Shown: in pieces, positions 18,451 to 27,359 of the stretch
Layout of the letters: each line of letters opens with the position of its first letter
How positions within the stretch are numbered: position 1 is the stretch's first letter
NCBI RefSeq assembly: GCF_049331405.1
Contig: NZ_CP186274.1
Span: 2,356,001 to 2,420,000, forward strand
Source: PoT sp049331405
GTDB lineage: Bacteria > Planctomycetota > Planctomycetia > Isosphaerales > Isosphaeraceae
Reading direction: 5' to 3'
Length of the DNA stretch: 64,000 bases
Program-made: the position numbers and the translations under genes
Notes under the pieces: model-generated
Seen by the model: only the letters and a program-made list of their open reading frames with translations
The model's database searches: none
What the model was told of the DNA's origin: nothing

Positions 18451-20328
18451 ATGAAAAATACAATGCTTGAAGTCAACCGGCTCGACCCCTCCCCGCGAAA
18501 TGCGAGGCGGACCGTGGCCAGGGCCGCCACGGAGGACTTGAAAGCCTCCATCGAATCGCACGGCCTGATGCACAACCTGGTCGTCACCGAGGCGGGGAAG
18601 GGCCGGTATCGCGTCATCGCCGGGGGCCGACGTCTGGCCGCGCTGCGGGCCTTGCAGCGGGAGGGCAAGCTCCCGGCGGATCACGCCGTCCCTTGCCGGA
18701 TCGCCGGAGACGAGCACGCACTGGAGCTGAGCCTGGCCGAGAACACGGTCCGGCTGGCCATGCACCCGGCCGACGAGTTCGAGGCGTTCGCCAGGCTGAT
18801 CGACGGCGGTGCGAGCGTCGAGCTGGTCGCCGAGCGTTTCGGCGTCACCTCCCGGCATGTCGAGCAGCGGCTCAGGCTCGGCAAGCTGTCGCCCAAGCTG
18901 CTCAAGGTCTACCGCGACGGCGGCCTGACGCTCGACTGCCTGATGGCGTTCGCCATCACCGATGACCGCAAGAAGCAATGGGAGGTCTACCGGTCGCTGG
19001 AGCCGTGGCAGCGGCCCGATGCCGCGCAGATTCGGGCGGCGCTCACCGGCGAGATGGCCGAGGCCAATAGCAAGCTCGCCGTCTTCGTCGGGCCGGATGC
19101 CTACCATGACGCCGGCGGCACCTCGCGGGGCGACCTGTTCGGCGAGCGTGTCTATCTCGAGGACGCACAACTTCTGCACCGCCTGGCTATAGCGAAGCTC
19201 GAAGCCGCCCGCCTGCAGCTGGAAACCGAAGGCTGGAAATGGGCCGAGGCCAGCATCGACTGCGATTGGAGCGTCATTCACCGTTGCGGACGCATCTATC
19301 CGCAGCCGGTGGGCGTGCCGGCGGAGCTGCTGGCCCTGAAATCGCAGGCGGAGGCCGAGCTGTCGGAGATCGAGCAGGCCCTCGAGGAGACGGGATCGGA
19401 CACGCCGACCGATGCCCTGGATGCCGCCGGGTCGAAGCTCTTCGGCATCGAAGAGCGGATAGCGTCGCACGTGGCCTACGACCCGCAGGAGATGCGGGCC
19501 GCCGGCTGCTATGTCTCGATCCGCTTCGATGGCACGCTGGCCGTCGAGAGGGGGCTGGTCAGGCGGGAGGACCGCAGGCTGCTGGCCGCCGGCGATGAGC
19601 GTCCAACGAAAGCCGCGGGTACCCCGGGGGCACTCACGCGTCATCTCGAAGCCTGCCGCCTCGAAGCGTCCCAGCTGGCGGTCGCCAGGCACCGTCTGAT
19701 TGCCCTCGATCTGCTGGCCTTCACCGTCACCCGTTCGGTGTTTGACCGGGGGTGCTCCCACCCGCTGGACTTGCAACTGCGAATGCATCGCCCCGGCGTC
19801 GAGGAGCCGACGCGAGCCGCAGAGGAATTGGAAACCGTCAAGGCGGGCTTGCCGCTGGGGTGGCTGAAGCCAAGGACGGAAGCCGAACAGTTCCAGGCGT
19901 TCATCGGACTCGCGGAAGGCGACAAGCTCGACCTGCTGGCTTATGGCGTGGCCCTGGGCCTGAAGCCGCAGCTGGCCACCGGCAACGAGGCCTCCGCGTG
20001 CGAGCTGGCATTGTCGCTGACCGATGCGCGCATGGAAACCTACTGGCGGCCGACCACGGCGAACTATCTCGGCCGCATCACCCGCGAGCAGCTTCTGGCG
20101 CTCGGTCGTGAGATCTTCGGCGACCCGTGGGCGCATTCCAGGGCGAAGGATAAGAAGGCCGAGCTTGCCGAGCAGCTCGAGCGGGCCTTCGCCGACCCCA
20201 CGTCATACGGGCGGACGCCGGAGCAGGCCGAGAAGCTCAAGAAATGGTTGCCCGCCGGGATGCAACTCGGCGGATCCGAGCAGGAGCCGAAGCCGGCCGG
20301 GGCCAGGAAGTCCCGGAAGGCCGCATGA
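18451..20328 (+). CDS. parB: ParB-like nuclease/partition protein
   Basis: 625 residues from ATG 18451, preceded by AAAAGGAG at ideal distance; in-frame sequence further upstream runs through the previous genes and is not coding. The N-terminal ParB/Srx domain is clear: LDPSPRNARRTVARAATEDLKASIESHGLMHNLVV, RYRVIAGGRRLAALRAL, and CRIAGDEHALELSLAENTVRLAMHPADEFEAFARL. An HTH follows (ERFGVTSRHVEQRLRLGKLSPKLL). The long C-terminal part (about residues 200-600) is of the type seen in plasmid ParB-like proteins annotated as chromosome partitioning proteins. It is not next to parA (27867), so it may serve transcription control or DNA processing rather than classical segregation. Confidence 0.88.
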   Translation: MKNTMLEVNRLDPSPRNARRTVARAATEDLKASIESHGLMHNLVVTEAGKGRYRVIAGGRRLAALRALQREGKLPADHAVPCRIAGDEHALELSLAENTVRLAMHPADEFEAFARLIDGGASVELVAERFGVTSRHVEQRLRLGKLSPKLLKVYRDGGLTLDCLMAFAITDDRKKQWEVYRSLEPWQRPDAAQIRAALTGEMAEANSKLAVFVGPDAYHDAGGTSRGDLFGERVYLEDAQLLHRLAIAKLEAARLQLETEGWKWAEASIDCDWSVIHRCGRIYPQPVGVPAELLALKSQAEAELSEIEQALEETGSDTPTDALDAAGSKLFGIEERIASHVAYDPQEMRAAGCYVSIRFDGTLAVERGLVRREDRRLLAAGDERPTKAAGTPGALTRHLEACRLEASQLAVARHRLIALDLLAFTVTRSVFDRGCSHPLDLQLRMHRPGVEEPTRAAEELETVKAGLPLGWLKPRTEAEQFQAFIGLAEGDKLDLLAYGVALGLKPQLATGNEASACELALSLTDARMETYWRPTTANYLGRITREQLLALGREIFGDPWAHSRAKDKKAELAEQLERAFADPTSYGRTPEQAEKLKKWLPAGMQLGGSEQEPKPAGARKSRKAA

Positions 20329-20415
20329 TCAACCGGGGGAGGGCCACAGCGCCCTCCCCTCACCTGAAAGGATCTCCTGATCCTTTGCCGCGTTCACCGC
20401 CATCTCGGAGACCGA

Positions 20416-20805
20416 TTACCTCATGTCGGAGCGTCCGGGGTCGACGCCGGATTCGGCGTCCCCCAGCATCGAAAGCAGCAGGATCGCCGCGACATAGAGT
20501 CGGTCAGGGACGCATCCCGTGGACTCCAGCGCGGCGCCAACCCCGCGGGCCCAATCCGAGATATCGGGGACCGCCCCCCGCAGCCGCTCGGCCGAGAAGT
20601 CGATGGACACGGCTCGCTCGAACGCATCATCCCCGGCCTCGCCAATTAATGCGGCTAGATTCTCGCCGCCGCACTCCTCGATGGCCACGGCCTCGCCGGC
20701 GGACATGCGCCGGGCGATCGCTGCGGCGGACTGGGGCGTCTCGGCCTCGATGCCCTCGAAGGTGATCCGCATTTCGCGGTAGAGATGGACGTGGTATAGC
20801 GTCAT
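20416..20805 (-). CDS. Hypothetical protein (paralog of the fragment at 25401)
   Basis: 129 residues starting after GAAAGGAA. N-terminus MTLYHVHLYREMRITFEGIEAETPQSAAAIARRMSAGEAVAIEECGGE looks like a small beta-alpha-beta domain found in plasmid and phage genes; the rest (FERAVSIDFSAERL to LYVAAILLLSML) is helical. Function unknown. The gene lies 3' to 5' towards the ParB-like gene. The inverted repeat at 20984-21006 falls in its upstream region, so recombination there could alter its expression. A truncated relative starts at 25401. Confidence 0.7.
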   Translation of the reverse strand: MTLYHVHLYREMRITFEGIEAETPQSAAAIARRMSAGEAVAIEECGGENLAALIGEAGDDAFERAVSIDFSAERLRGAVPDISDWARGVGAALESTGCVPDRLYVAAILLLSMLGDAESGVDPGRSDMR

Positions 20806-20983
20806 GGTCTGATTCCTTTCAGTGGTTCGGAGCGCTCGGCGAGGACCTTCCGGTTGTCGTTTCCAGCAGCGCCAGCGGTACCCATCACCGCGATTTGTTC
20901 GCCGGGACCTCCCCTCGGCACTCGATTCCCTGGTAGTCCATGGGCTGATCTTGCCGACGCGAGGCGTAACTGGTTAAGCTCTA

Positions 20984-21006
20984 ATGCAGGATAAAGGACA
21001 TTATCC
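20984..21006. repeat. Left copy of the 23-bp inverted repeat around recombinase 2
   Basis: This 23-mer is the perfect reverse complement of 22036-22058. Its centre has arms GGATAA and TTATCC around a 6-base spacer AGGACA, the form of a tyrosine-recombinase core site. It starts 26 bases beyond the recombinase stop codon. Confidence 0.8.
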
Positions 21007-21031
21007 GTAGCAGATTGCCCATGTCTGCATC

Positions 21032-22012
21032 TCAAATCGAAATCCTCCTCACCTCCTTCATCATGCTCTTTTCACGGCGGCGATCGTAGAGCTTCGTCGT
21101 CTTGATGTCCTCGTGGGCGGCGAGTTCCTGCGCCCGTTCGAGCCTGCCGCCGTTGTTCAGGTACATCGTGATCCCCGTGGCGCGAAAGGTGTGATTGCAG
21201 GTCGTCCTCGGGAGCGCCGCGGCCCTGGCGCGGCGCTTGATCATCTTGAGAGAGTCGTTCGACGCCATCGCCCTCGGCGTCAGCACATGGTCTCGGCCGA
21301 CCGTGCGGAACAGGGGGCCCTTCCAGTCGTCCCCCATCCCGGCGGCGGCGAGGTAGGCGTCCATGTAAACCGCGGCCATGGGATGCGCCGGCACGCAATG
21401 GAGCTTGCCTCCCTTCTCATGCAGCCGGAACCAGACTTCCCCCGCCTCGACGAAGTAATCCTCCATCCGCATGCCCAGCACGGCGCCGATGCGGGCGAAG
21501 CTGAAGGCCATCACCGCGATCAGGGCACGGTCGCGCAATCCGATGATCGTGGTCGTCTCGATGCTGTCGAGCAGTCGCCGCGCCTCGCCGGCCGTCAGGA
21601 CCGGCGTCAGGCCTCTCCTGATCGCGTACCGGGGCCCTCGCACGGAGGCCGCCGGGTTGAACGGCATGATCTGGCCCGTCACCAGCCAGTCGAACAGCAT
21701 GCGGATCGCCGACAGGCACTGCTTCACGCTGGGTTTCGAGCCCGGATGCTGCTCGACATAGGCCGCCACCGTGACGGGCTCGACTTCGCGAAGCTCGAGG
21801 CCGCGATCCTCGCACCAAGTGAAGAACTTCCCCACCGCTCGCGCGTAGGCCCGACGCGTGTTCGCGTTCCGGATATTGGCGGTGAAGAATTCCACGAATC
21901 GCCTGCCCGCCTTCTCCCCGGCCCTCGTGACGATGGTCGGGAGCCAGCAGCTATTCCCCTGCTGTTTGGCCGGGTCGACTTCCCCTCCCTTCGTCTCAAG
22001 CATCTCGCACAT
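21032..22012 (-). CDS. Tyrosine recombinase 2
   Basis: About 326 residues from ATG 22012, chosen because GGAGGGGGG lies just upstream; the frame is open back to an ATG at 22066 that would run through the flanking repeat. The N-terminal domain is FVEFFTANIRNANTRRAY to MLFDWLVTGQ. Catalytic residues: Arg in SFARIGAVLGM, Lys in LHEKGGKLHC, HxxR in NHTFRATGITMYL, His in AAHEDIKTTK, Tyr in KLYDRRREK. It is closely related to recombinase 1, sharing HEKGGK, ITxYLxNGG and HxDIKTTKLYDR. The gene is exactly bounded by the 23-bp inverted repeats at 20984-21006 and 22036-22058, its likely target sites. Confidence 0.9.
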   Translation of the reverse strand: MCEMLETKGGEVDPAKQQGNSCWLPTIVTRAGEKAGRRFVEFFTANIRNANTRRAYARAVGKFFTWCEDRGLELREVEPVTVAAYVEQHPGSKPSVKQCLSAIRMLFDWLVTGQIMPFNPAASVRGPRYAIRRGLTPVLTAGEARRLLDSIETTTIIGLRDRALIAVMAFSFARIGAVLGMRMEDYFVEAGEVWFRLHEKGGKLHCVPAHPMAAVYMDAYLAAAGMGDDWKGPLFRTVGRDHVLTPRAMASNDSLKMIKRRARAAALPRTTCNHTFRATGITMYLNNGGRLERAQELAAHEDIKTTKLYDRRREKSMMKEVRRISI

Positions 22013-22033
22013 CCGCAGGCCCCCCCTCCGATA

Positions 22034-22058
22034 CAGGATAATGTCCTTTATCCTGCAT
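22034..22058. repeat. Right copy of the 23-bp inverted repeat around recombinase 2
   Basis: Positions 22036-22058 are the perfect inverse of 20984-21006. Here the dyad is longer: CAGGATAA (22034-22041), spacer TGTCCT (22042-22047), TTATCCTG (22048-22055). The site sits 24 bases upstream of the preferred recombinase start, inside the probable promoter or leader. Confidence 0.8.
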
Positions 22059-22206
22059 AAGATCATGTCACGATATCGCGGTGTTGTGCAAGCGAAAAGA
22101 CGTCATCGAACGCCCATTCGATGCCCCGCCCCTCGACAACCGTCACCCGAGGCGTCGTTGCCCGGGATCAGTCCATGGACTCTCGCTTACCGAAGAAGGT
22201 GGGACG

Positions 22207-24158
22207 ATGAAATCGCAGGACCAATGCCCGGAGAGAGCGGCCGGTAGCCGGATCCCGGCGGCCGGAGGGAGCCGAAGGCGGCTGAAACGCAATAGGGCTC
22301 TAGCCCTCGAATCGCTGGAAGGGCGGATCGCCTGCGCGGCGGGCGATCTCGACCTCATCTTCAACGGGACGGGCAAGGAAGCCATCCAGGTCGGCTCGGT
22401 CGGGACCGGCGGCGCGCCCACGAACGATGTCGCGCACGCGGTTGCCGTGCAATCCGACGGCAAGATCGTCCTCGCCGGGACGGCCACCGTTGGCTCCGAA
22501 ACCGTTTTCGCCGTGGCTCGCCTGGATTCGGATGGGACGCTCGATCCGGGGTTCGGCCAGGGCGGCATCGCGACCGTCCCGGTCGCCTACGGCGGCCAGT
22601 CCCAGTCCGCTGCCGACGCCGAGAGCGTCCTGGTCCAGGCCGACGGGCGGATCGTCGTGGCGGGGTCGGCCGCCGGAGATTTCGGGCAGTCGGCGTTCGC
22701 CGCGGTGCGCCTGCTGGCAAATGGGCAACTCGATGCGAGCTTCGGCAATGGCGGCCGGCAGACCATCGCCTTTCCGGGCAATGCCAGGGCTTATGCGGCC
22801 GCCCTTCAGCCCGACGGCAAGATCGTCCTGGCAGGCGAGGCGCAGACTGGTTCAGGGTCGGGAGGCACCCTGTTCGCGGTGGCCAGGCTCACATCGGCCG
22901 GCGTGCCCGATCCCGGATTCGGCCAGGACGGCGAGCAAACCGTGGGCCTTGCCTCCGGCCCCGCGCAGGACGTGGCGCATGCCGTGGCCATTCAAGCCGA
23001 CGGCGCCATCGTGCTGGCCGGGGCGCACGCGACGGGGCTCGGCAGCAGCGTCTTCGCCCTGGCGAGGATTAACGCACAAGGCATGCTGGATGCGAGCTTC
23101 GGCAATGCAGGCGTCCAGACCGTCGCGCTCAGTGCCGGTTCTCAGCCGGCCGATGCCGCCAATGCCATGACCCTGCAACCGAACGGGGCGATCGTCGTGG
23201 CCGGCTCGGCGGGCAACGGTTACGGGGTGGCACGGCTGACTCCCTCGGGCGATCTCGATATGTCCTTCAATCAGACCGGCAAGTACGTGCTGCAATTCCC
23301 GGCCTCGTTAGGGTTCCTGAGGGCGGGGGCCAATGGCGTGGTCATCGCGTCGGACGGCAAGATCCTCGTGGCGGGGCAGGTGGGTGCGCCGCATGCCGAT
23401 TTCGGCGTGATCCGCCTCGATGCGGACGGGTCGCTCGACGCGGGCTTCGCGGATCGGGGCGAGAGGATGATCCCCTTCGATTTGGGGACGTCGAGCTTGT
23501 CCGACGATGACGATGAGGCGAATGCCGTCGCCCTGTCCCCCGACGGCAAGCTCGTCGTGGCAGGATATGCGTCGCTCTCGGGGGGAGGCATCCAGGCCTC
23601 GGCGAGATTCGCGGTGGCGCGCCTGCTAACGGCGGATCCCGGTAATTCCACGCCGCCATCCTCCCCGCCTTCCACGCCCGCTCCGCCCACCGCACCGACC
23701 TCGCCGACGGCCCAGCCATCCACGCCCGTGGCGCCGTCGAAGCCGGTCAGGCCGGTGACGCCGGCCCCGGCGGCACCTCCTTGCCGCCCGGCTTTGCGCG
23801 GACGCCGCCGCAGATCGTCGGAGTACGCGTGCTGCGGGCTCGCAACGGCGCGATTCGCATCGTGCTGATGCTCGACCAGCGCATCGTGGCCAGGCCGGCG
23901 CGGCTTCGATCGGCCATCTCCGTGGCGGGGCAGGGGGTTGACGGCTCCTACAACCAACCCGGCCGGATCCTCGGGGAAGCCTACAACCCGCGGACGCGTA
24001 GCATCACTCTGGTCCTGGCCCGCCGCCCACGACTGTCGGGCAGCGTGCGCCTCTCCGTCCACGCGATTGGCATCGTCAACCTCCTCGGCCAGGCGCTCGA
24101 CGGTGCGGGCGCGGGCGCCGGGGGTAGTGATTTCCTCTCTACCCTCAACTTGCCCTGA
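22207..24158 (+). pseudogene. Secreted delta-60 repeat protein with a frameshift
   Basis: ATG 22207 is preferred over upstream alternatives. The N-terminus has RNRALALESLEGRIACA, the planctomycete LExLEGR leader of exported surface proteins. Seven delta-60 repeats follow (for example AHAVAVQSDGKIVLAG then FAVARLDSDGTLDPGFGQGG), which usually form beta-propellers outside the cell. A Pro/Ser/Thr linker covers about 23640-23770. At the C4 run 23765-23768 the frame breaks: the original frame ends in arginine-rich nonsense at 23868, while a second frame from 23781 carries LPPGFARTPPQIVGVRVLRA to LNLP, the expected C-terminal domain, ending 24158. One lost base explains it; a sequencing error is possible. 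Confidence 0.8.
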
Positions 24159-24378
24159 TCGTGACACGCCGGAGGCCCGGGAGGAGGGAGACGCCTCGCC
24201 TCCTCCGGGTCGGCAGGTCGCGGCGCTCGCCGCAACGGATCACCAACTTGTCGAATGTCCTCTCGGTGGGGCGGCGTAGCCCCGCTGCGTTAGCCTCCAC
24301 GCGACCGGCAGGGCGGCAGCGAGGAGGATCGAGCCTCGGCCACGACGTCGTGCTGTCCGGTAAGGATTTCGGTGCCCC

Positions 24379-24693
24379 ATGGCCATCCGCCCGCAGAAGG
24401 TGATTCATGGCGTCATGCTCGGCGTCTACGTTGTGTTCATCGCTGGCAAGCTCGCGGATCGGGAGGAGATGGCTCGGCTCGCGCTGGCCGTGGGAACGAT
24501 GTTCTGCATGTGCTGGCTCCTGGCGTTCGCCGTGATTTACGCCCGTGCGATCTCCTCCCGGAGGGCGAGGCTGAAACGCACTCCGCGCGAGTCAAGCTCG
24601 GCGGCTCCATTGCATCGCTGCAATAATTCCTTTCCTGGCGGAGGTGGAGGAACGCCTCCCGAACCGCAGTTGACCCGGGCCGAACTCGACTGA
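24379..24693 (+). CDS. Small two-helix membrane protein
   Basis: 104 residues, not recognised. Two hydrophobic segments are visible: VIHGVMLGVYVVFIAGKLA (about 8-26) and MARLALAVGTMFCMCWLLAFAVIYARAI (about 31-58). A basic stretch (SSRRARLKRTPRE) and a Gly/Pro-rich tail follow. No convincing ribosome site. Isolated from neighbours, so its role cannot be guessed; it could be a chance frame, but the two clean membrane segments argue for a gene. Confidence 0.45.
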   Translation: MAIRPQKVIHGVMLGVYVVFIAGKLADREEMARLALAVGTMFCMCWLLAFAVIYARAISSRRARLKRTPRESSSAAPLHRCNNSFPGGGGGTPPEPQLTRAELD

Positions 24694-25185
24694 TTCGGCA
24701 TTGGGAGGGGCCACTCGGCGGTAGTAAGAGGCATTGCACTCGCACTCCCGGCTACCAGGCGAGGGCCCTTCGGTGATTCGACCCAGCAAAGCCCGGCCGC
24801 CTCTCGAGGCCCTCACCCGTTCTTCAGCCCACCAACCCTCGCCCGATCCGTCGCGTTCTTCGAAACAGCCACACCCTGCCCCGGACATCGTACCCTCGGC
24901 AATTATTAGCTTCGCACCGCATCTTTACGAGCAAATGATGTGGCTTGCGGTCGACTCACCGCCATTTGGAGGGGGCGTCGCCCCCTTCCCGCTGCAAGCC
25001 CCTCGCTTCGCTCGCCTCCGGCTAAACACGGGGTGTCCCCGGCCTTCCTGCGTTTCACTGCGTGCAGGCCGGGTGATCCCCCTCCCCATGCTCCGAGGCT
25101 TTCCGCTCCCACTCCCATGCTTCGCCAGCCGGGCAGCAGGCCAGGATGAGGTCCTGATCTTCATGACTCACTGACGGAGAACACG
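24694..25185. other. Non-coding stretch of about 490 bases
   Basis: Open frames here have no family features and unusual composition, so I call none. A short perfect palindrome GGGGGCG/CGCCCCC at 24971-24985 is present. The last part probably contains the promoter of the next gene. Confidence 0.4.
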
Positions 25186-25404
25186 ATGCAGAATCATTAC
25201 CGATATTCAAAAGGCTCCGATGGATGCGACGAGACCTTCGACATCTACGCCATCGGCTCGCCGGCCCCGAGCCTCGTCATCCCCTTCTGGGATGACGAGG
25301 CAGTAGCAGAAGCCACCGCTCGCCTCGTGGTCGCCGCCCTTAACGCCTATCGGAGAGACAAGAAGCGTCGGGGTTGCCTTCGTCCGGAGGGGGGCCTTTC
25401 GTGA
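25186..25404 (+). CDS. Small hypothetical protein
   Basis: 72 residues: MQNHYRYSKGSDGCDETFDIYAIGSPAPSLVIPFWDDEAVAEATARLVVAALNAYRRDKK. The pattern looks like a compact alpha-beta domain seen in plasmid small-gene clusters. ACGGAG lies 8-13 bases upstream. Its TGA overlaps a GTG (GTGA), which starts the truncated paralog below, so the pair was translated together. Confidence 0.6.
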   Translation: MQNHYRYSKGSDGCDETFDIYAIGSPAPSLVIPFWDDEAVAEATARLVVAALNAYRRDKKRRGCLRPEGGLS

Positions 25405-25580
25405 CGCTCTTTCGCATGCATCTATACCGCGAGATGCGACCGACGTTCGAGGGTATCGAGGCGGACACGCCCCAGCAAGCCATTCTGGGCGACGAGCCTG
25501 CGTGGGTGCTTCCCCTAACACGGGCGGATGACTCGACGCTCGTGAGCCGATTCGGAAGAGGTTCGGGACATCCGGATTGA
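25401..25580 (+). pseudogene. Truncated paralog of the 20416-20805 protein
   Basis: From GTG 25401 the frame reads VTLFRMHLYREMRPTFEGIEADTPQQAILGDEPAW, matching MTLYHVHLYREMRITFEGIEAETPQSAAAI of the gene at 20416-20805. Similarity stops after about 28 residues and the frame ends at 25580 with unrelated sequence. It is a decayed copy, or a shortened version of the shared N-terminal domain. The GTGA overlap with the preceding gene suggests the domain was once part of a two-gene unit. Confidence 0.65.
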
Positions 25581-25594
25581 CTGGATTGCTGGCT

Positions 25595-25656
25595 CATGTT
25601 CCACAGGAGATAGGCCGAGGTGCTTGATGCAGGAGGATAATTTCCTGTGGAACATG
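25595..25656. promoter_or_regulatory. 14-bp perfect inverted repeat upstream of the 25682 gene
   Basis: CATGTTCCACAGGA (25595-25608) and its complement (25643-25656) flank 34 bases. The right arm ends 25 bases before the next start codon, so this could be an operator, a folded mRNA leader, or a recombination site. Inside lies AGGATAATTTCCT, one base different from the core of the recombinase 2 site. Confidence 0.55.
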
Positions 25657-25681
25657 TCTGCAAACCCCAGGAGCATCCATC

Positions 25682-26179
25682 ATGCGTGACAGAGTTCGTA
25701 TCTATGCGGTGATCGAGCAGATCGCCTCGCTCACCGCGTCGAGCTATGTGCGAGGAGCCGGGGCCGCTCCCGAGATTGCCGCCACGTCGTCCGACGTCAA
25801 ATGGCCGGACCTGTCGCGGGAGGAGAAGCGATCGCTCCTCGGCACGAAAGTGGATTGGAGTGGATTCGACGATCGGCACAGGACGATTACTGAGGATAAT
25901 GTCCTCGCCGGCGCAGACCAAGTATGCTGGATGAAGCCGTTTTATACGCCCTATGAGGACTTCGCCTTCCCCCTGACCGAAGGAGAGAACGCCCAGTACT
26001 TGGAGGACATTGCAGATAGCTATGGAATCAGCGTCGACCAACTCGACGATTACTACGAGAAGCAGGCGGGAGAGCTGGCGGATCCGGTCGAATCCGACGA
26101 CTACGACAGCGTGCTCGACAAGTCCGCAGGGCGGGGCAAATATCGTTCATCGGATCGCGATTCGGATCTTGAACGATAG
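25682..26179 (+). CDS. Acidic hypothetical protein
   Basis: 165 residues with a good ribosome site (CAGGAG) upstream. The sequence is rich in Asp and Glu, with segments EIAATSSDVKWPDLSREEKRSLLG, FDDRHRTITEDNVLAGADQVCWMKPFYTPYEDFAF and YGISVDQLDDYYEKQAGELAD. No family recognised. Highly acidic small proteins on plasmids sometimes mimic DNA or block nucleases, but nothing specific shows that here. Positions 25893-25905 contain 13 bases identical to the recombinase 2 core site within the coding frame. Confidence 0.6.
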   Translation: MRDRVRIYAVIEQIASLTASSYVRGAGAAPEIAATSSDVKWPDLSREEKRSLLGTKVDWSGFDDRHRTITEDNVLAGADQVCWMKPFYTPYEDFAFPLTEGENAQYLEDIADSYGISVDQLDDYYEKQAGELADPVESDDYDSVLDKSAGRGKYRSSDRDSDLER

Positions 26180-26453
26180 AGCATATCCCGTCGAACCGGC
26201 CGTCATCGGTGATCACGCAATAGTCCAGACATCAGGGGCCGTGGCGTGAGACATCGAGCCTCCACGATCCACCCGCCGGCGTGAGGCAATCTCGCTCAGT
26301 TCGAGACCGAAGACGGCGAGCCCGCGCCGGCGCGGGCTCATCTCCCCACTCGCCTCATCCAGTCGCCTGACTCAACCGCTGGGATATGGTGCGGATGCCG
26401 CCCGGGGAGTACGCATCGGCCTTGGTTTGCCTGTCTCAAGCAATGCCGCAGGA

Positions 26454-26885
26454 TTACGCCTCGGTAGGGCGGCTCCATGGGTCGACCACCATCATCCCGG
26501 CCGCCTCGAAATGCGCCGTGTTGCGCGTGGCCACGTGCAGCTCGTGCCGCAGTGCCGACGCGGCGATCAGCCCGTCCGCGGCGGGCAGTACGACCCCGCG
26601 TCGCCGTGCGGCCGCCGTTCCCTCGCCCCAGATTTCCGCCGCCTCCCGGTCGATCGGCAGGATGCGATCCGCGAATGCCGCGCAGAGACCGAGGTGCCAA
26701 TTCCCGATCTGCCGTTTTCGGCGACCTTCCGCCAGCAGTGCGATCCCCTTGACGATCTCCCCCAGCGTGATGACGCTCACGAACAGCCGATCCTCGGGCA
26801 ACAACGAAAGTAGCGAGACCACCGCGGGCGAGGCCTCGGGCCTCTGCAGCTCGGAGAGCACGCAGGTGTCGAGCAGGAGCTTCAC
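26454..26885 (-). CDS. vapC: PIN-domain toxin VapC
   Basis: 143-residue PIN ribonuclease: MKLLLDTCVLSELQRPEASP (first Asp), FVSVITLGEIVKGIALL (Glu), LPAADGLIAASALRHELHVATRNTAHFEAAG (Asp and conserved RN). The pattern is that of VapC/FitB toxins with the ...ATRNxxHF end. Start overlaps the antitoxin stop (ATGA). The third toxin-antitoxin pair in the window, it lies between plasmid small genes and parA and probably serves plasmid maintenance. Confidence 0.9.
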   Translation of the reverse strand: MKLLLDTCVLSELQRPEASPAVVSLLSLLPEDRLFVSVITLGEIVKGIALLAEGRRKRQIGNWHLGLCAAFADRILPIDREAAEIWGEGTAAARRRGVVLPAADGLIAASALRHELHVATRNTAHFEAAGMMVVDPWSRPTEA

Positions 26886-27121
26886 AACTCGATGTTGCGC
26901 ATCGGGCTCTGGTCCCGGACCAGGCCCAGTTCGTCCAGGCCCGGCCCCTGCATCAGGAATTCCATGAACCCATGCCGCTTGCCGACGGCCCGCTCGTAGC
27001 CCACTTCCTTCATCAGGACGTAGACTTCGTCGCGACGCCGCACGCGTTGCGGCCCCTGGCTCGATGCCCGGTTCAGCATCTCACTAAACCGATTCTTCGC
27101 GTCCGACATTTGCCATTCCAT
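26882..27121 (-). CDS. Phd/YefM-type antitoxin
   Basis: 79 residues. MEWQMSDAKNRFSEMLNRASSQGPQRVRRRDEVYVLMKE is the Phd/YefM DNA-binding fold: a tryptophan-led strand, helix with KNRFSE, and the GPQRVRRRDE hairpin. The tail after residue 45 is longer and should bind the toxin. It is first in a two-gene operon with vapC. Operator and promoter are expected in 27122-27200. Confidence 0.88.
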   Translation of the reverse strand: MEWQMSDAKNRFSEMLNRASSQGPQRVRRRDEVYVLMKEVGYERAVGKRHGFMEFLMQGPGLDELGLVRDQSPMRNIEL

Positions 27122-27359
27122 GGCCGACCTCCCGGCTAGATCATCTGGATTATTGTACTCTGGTGCATGCGTCTGCGCAACGCATTAATGGACGCCGGGG
27201 GCAACTGCCCATGCTGCGAGCGGATCCTTGGCGATGGCCCCTCCCCCCCCCCCGGATCGAGGCCGAATCCCGCGGCTTTTCCGGCTGCTGCTGCGGTTGG
27301 CGGATCTACAGACTGATGCCCTTCGGCGTGCCGAAGGCGACTTGAGCCGCTCAATCACC

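Noticed and set aside
18424..20136. 570-residue minus-strand frame opposite the ParB-like gene
   Set aside because: Composition is typical of antisense GC-rich frames, and the plus strand has a recognised domain and ribosome site.
24734..25174. 146-residue plus-strand frame
   Set aside because: Pro/Ser/Arg-rich without domain features; composition is that of non-coding GC-rich DNA.
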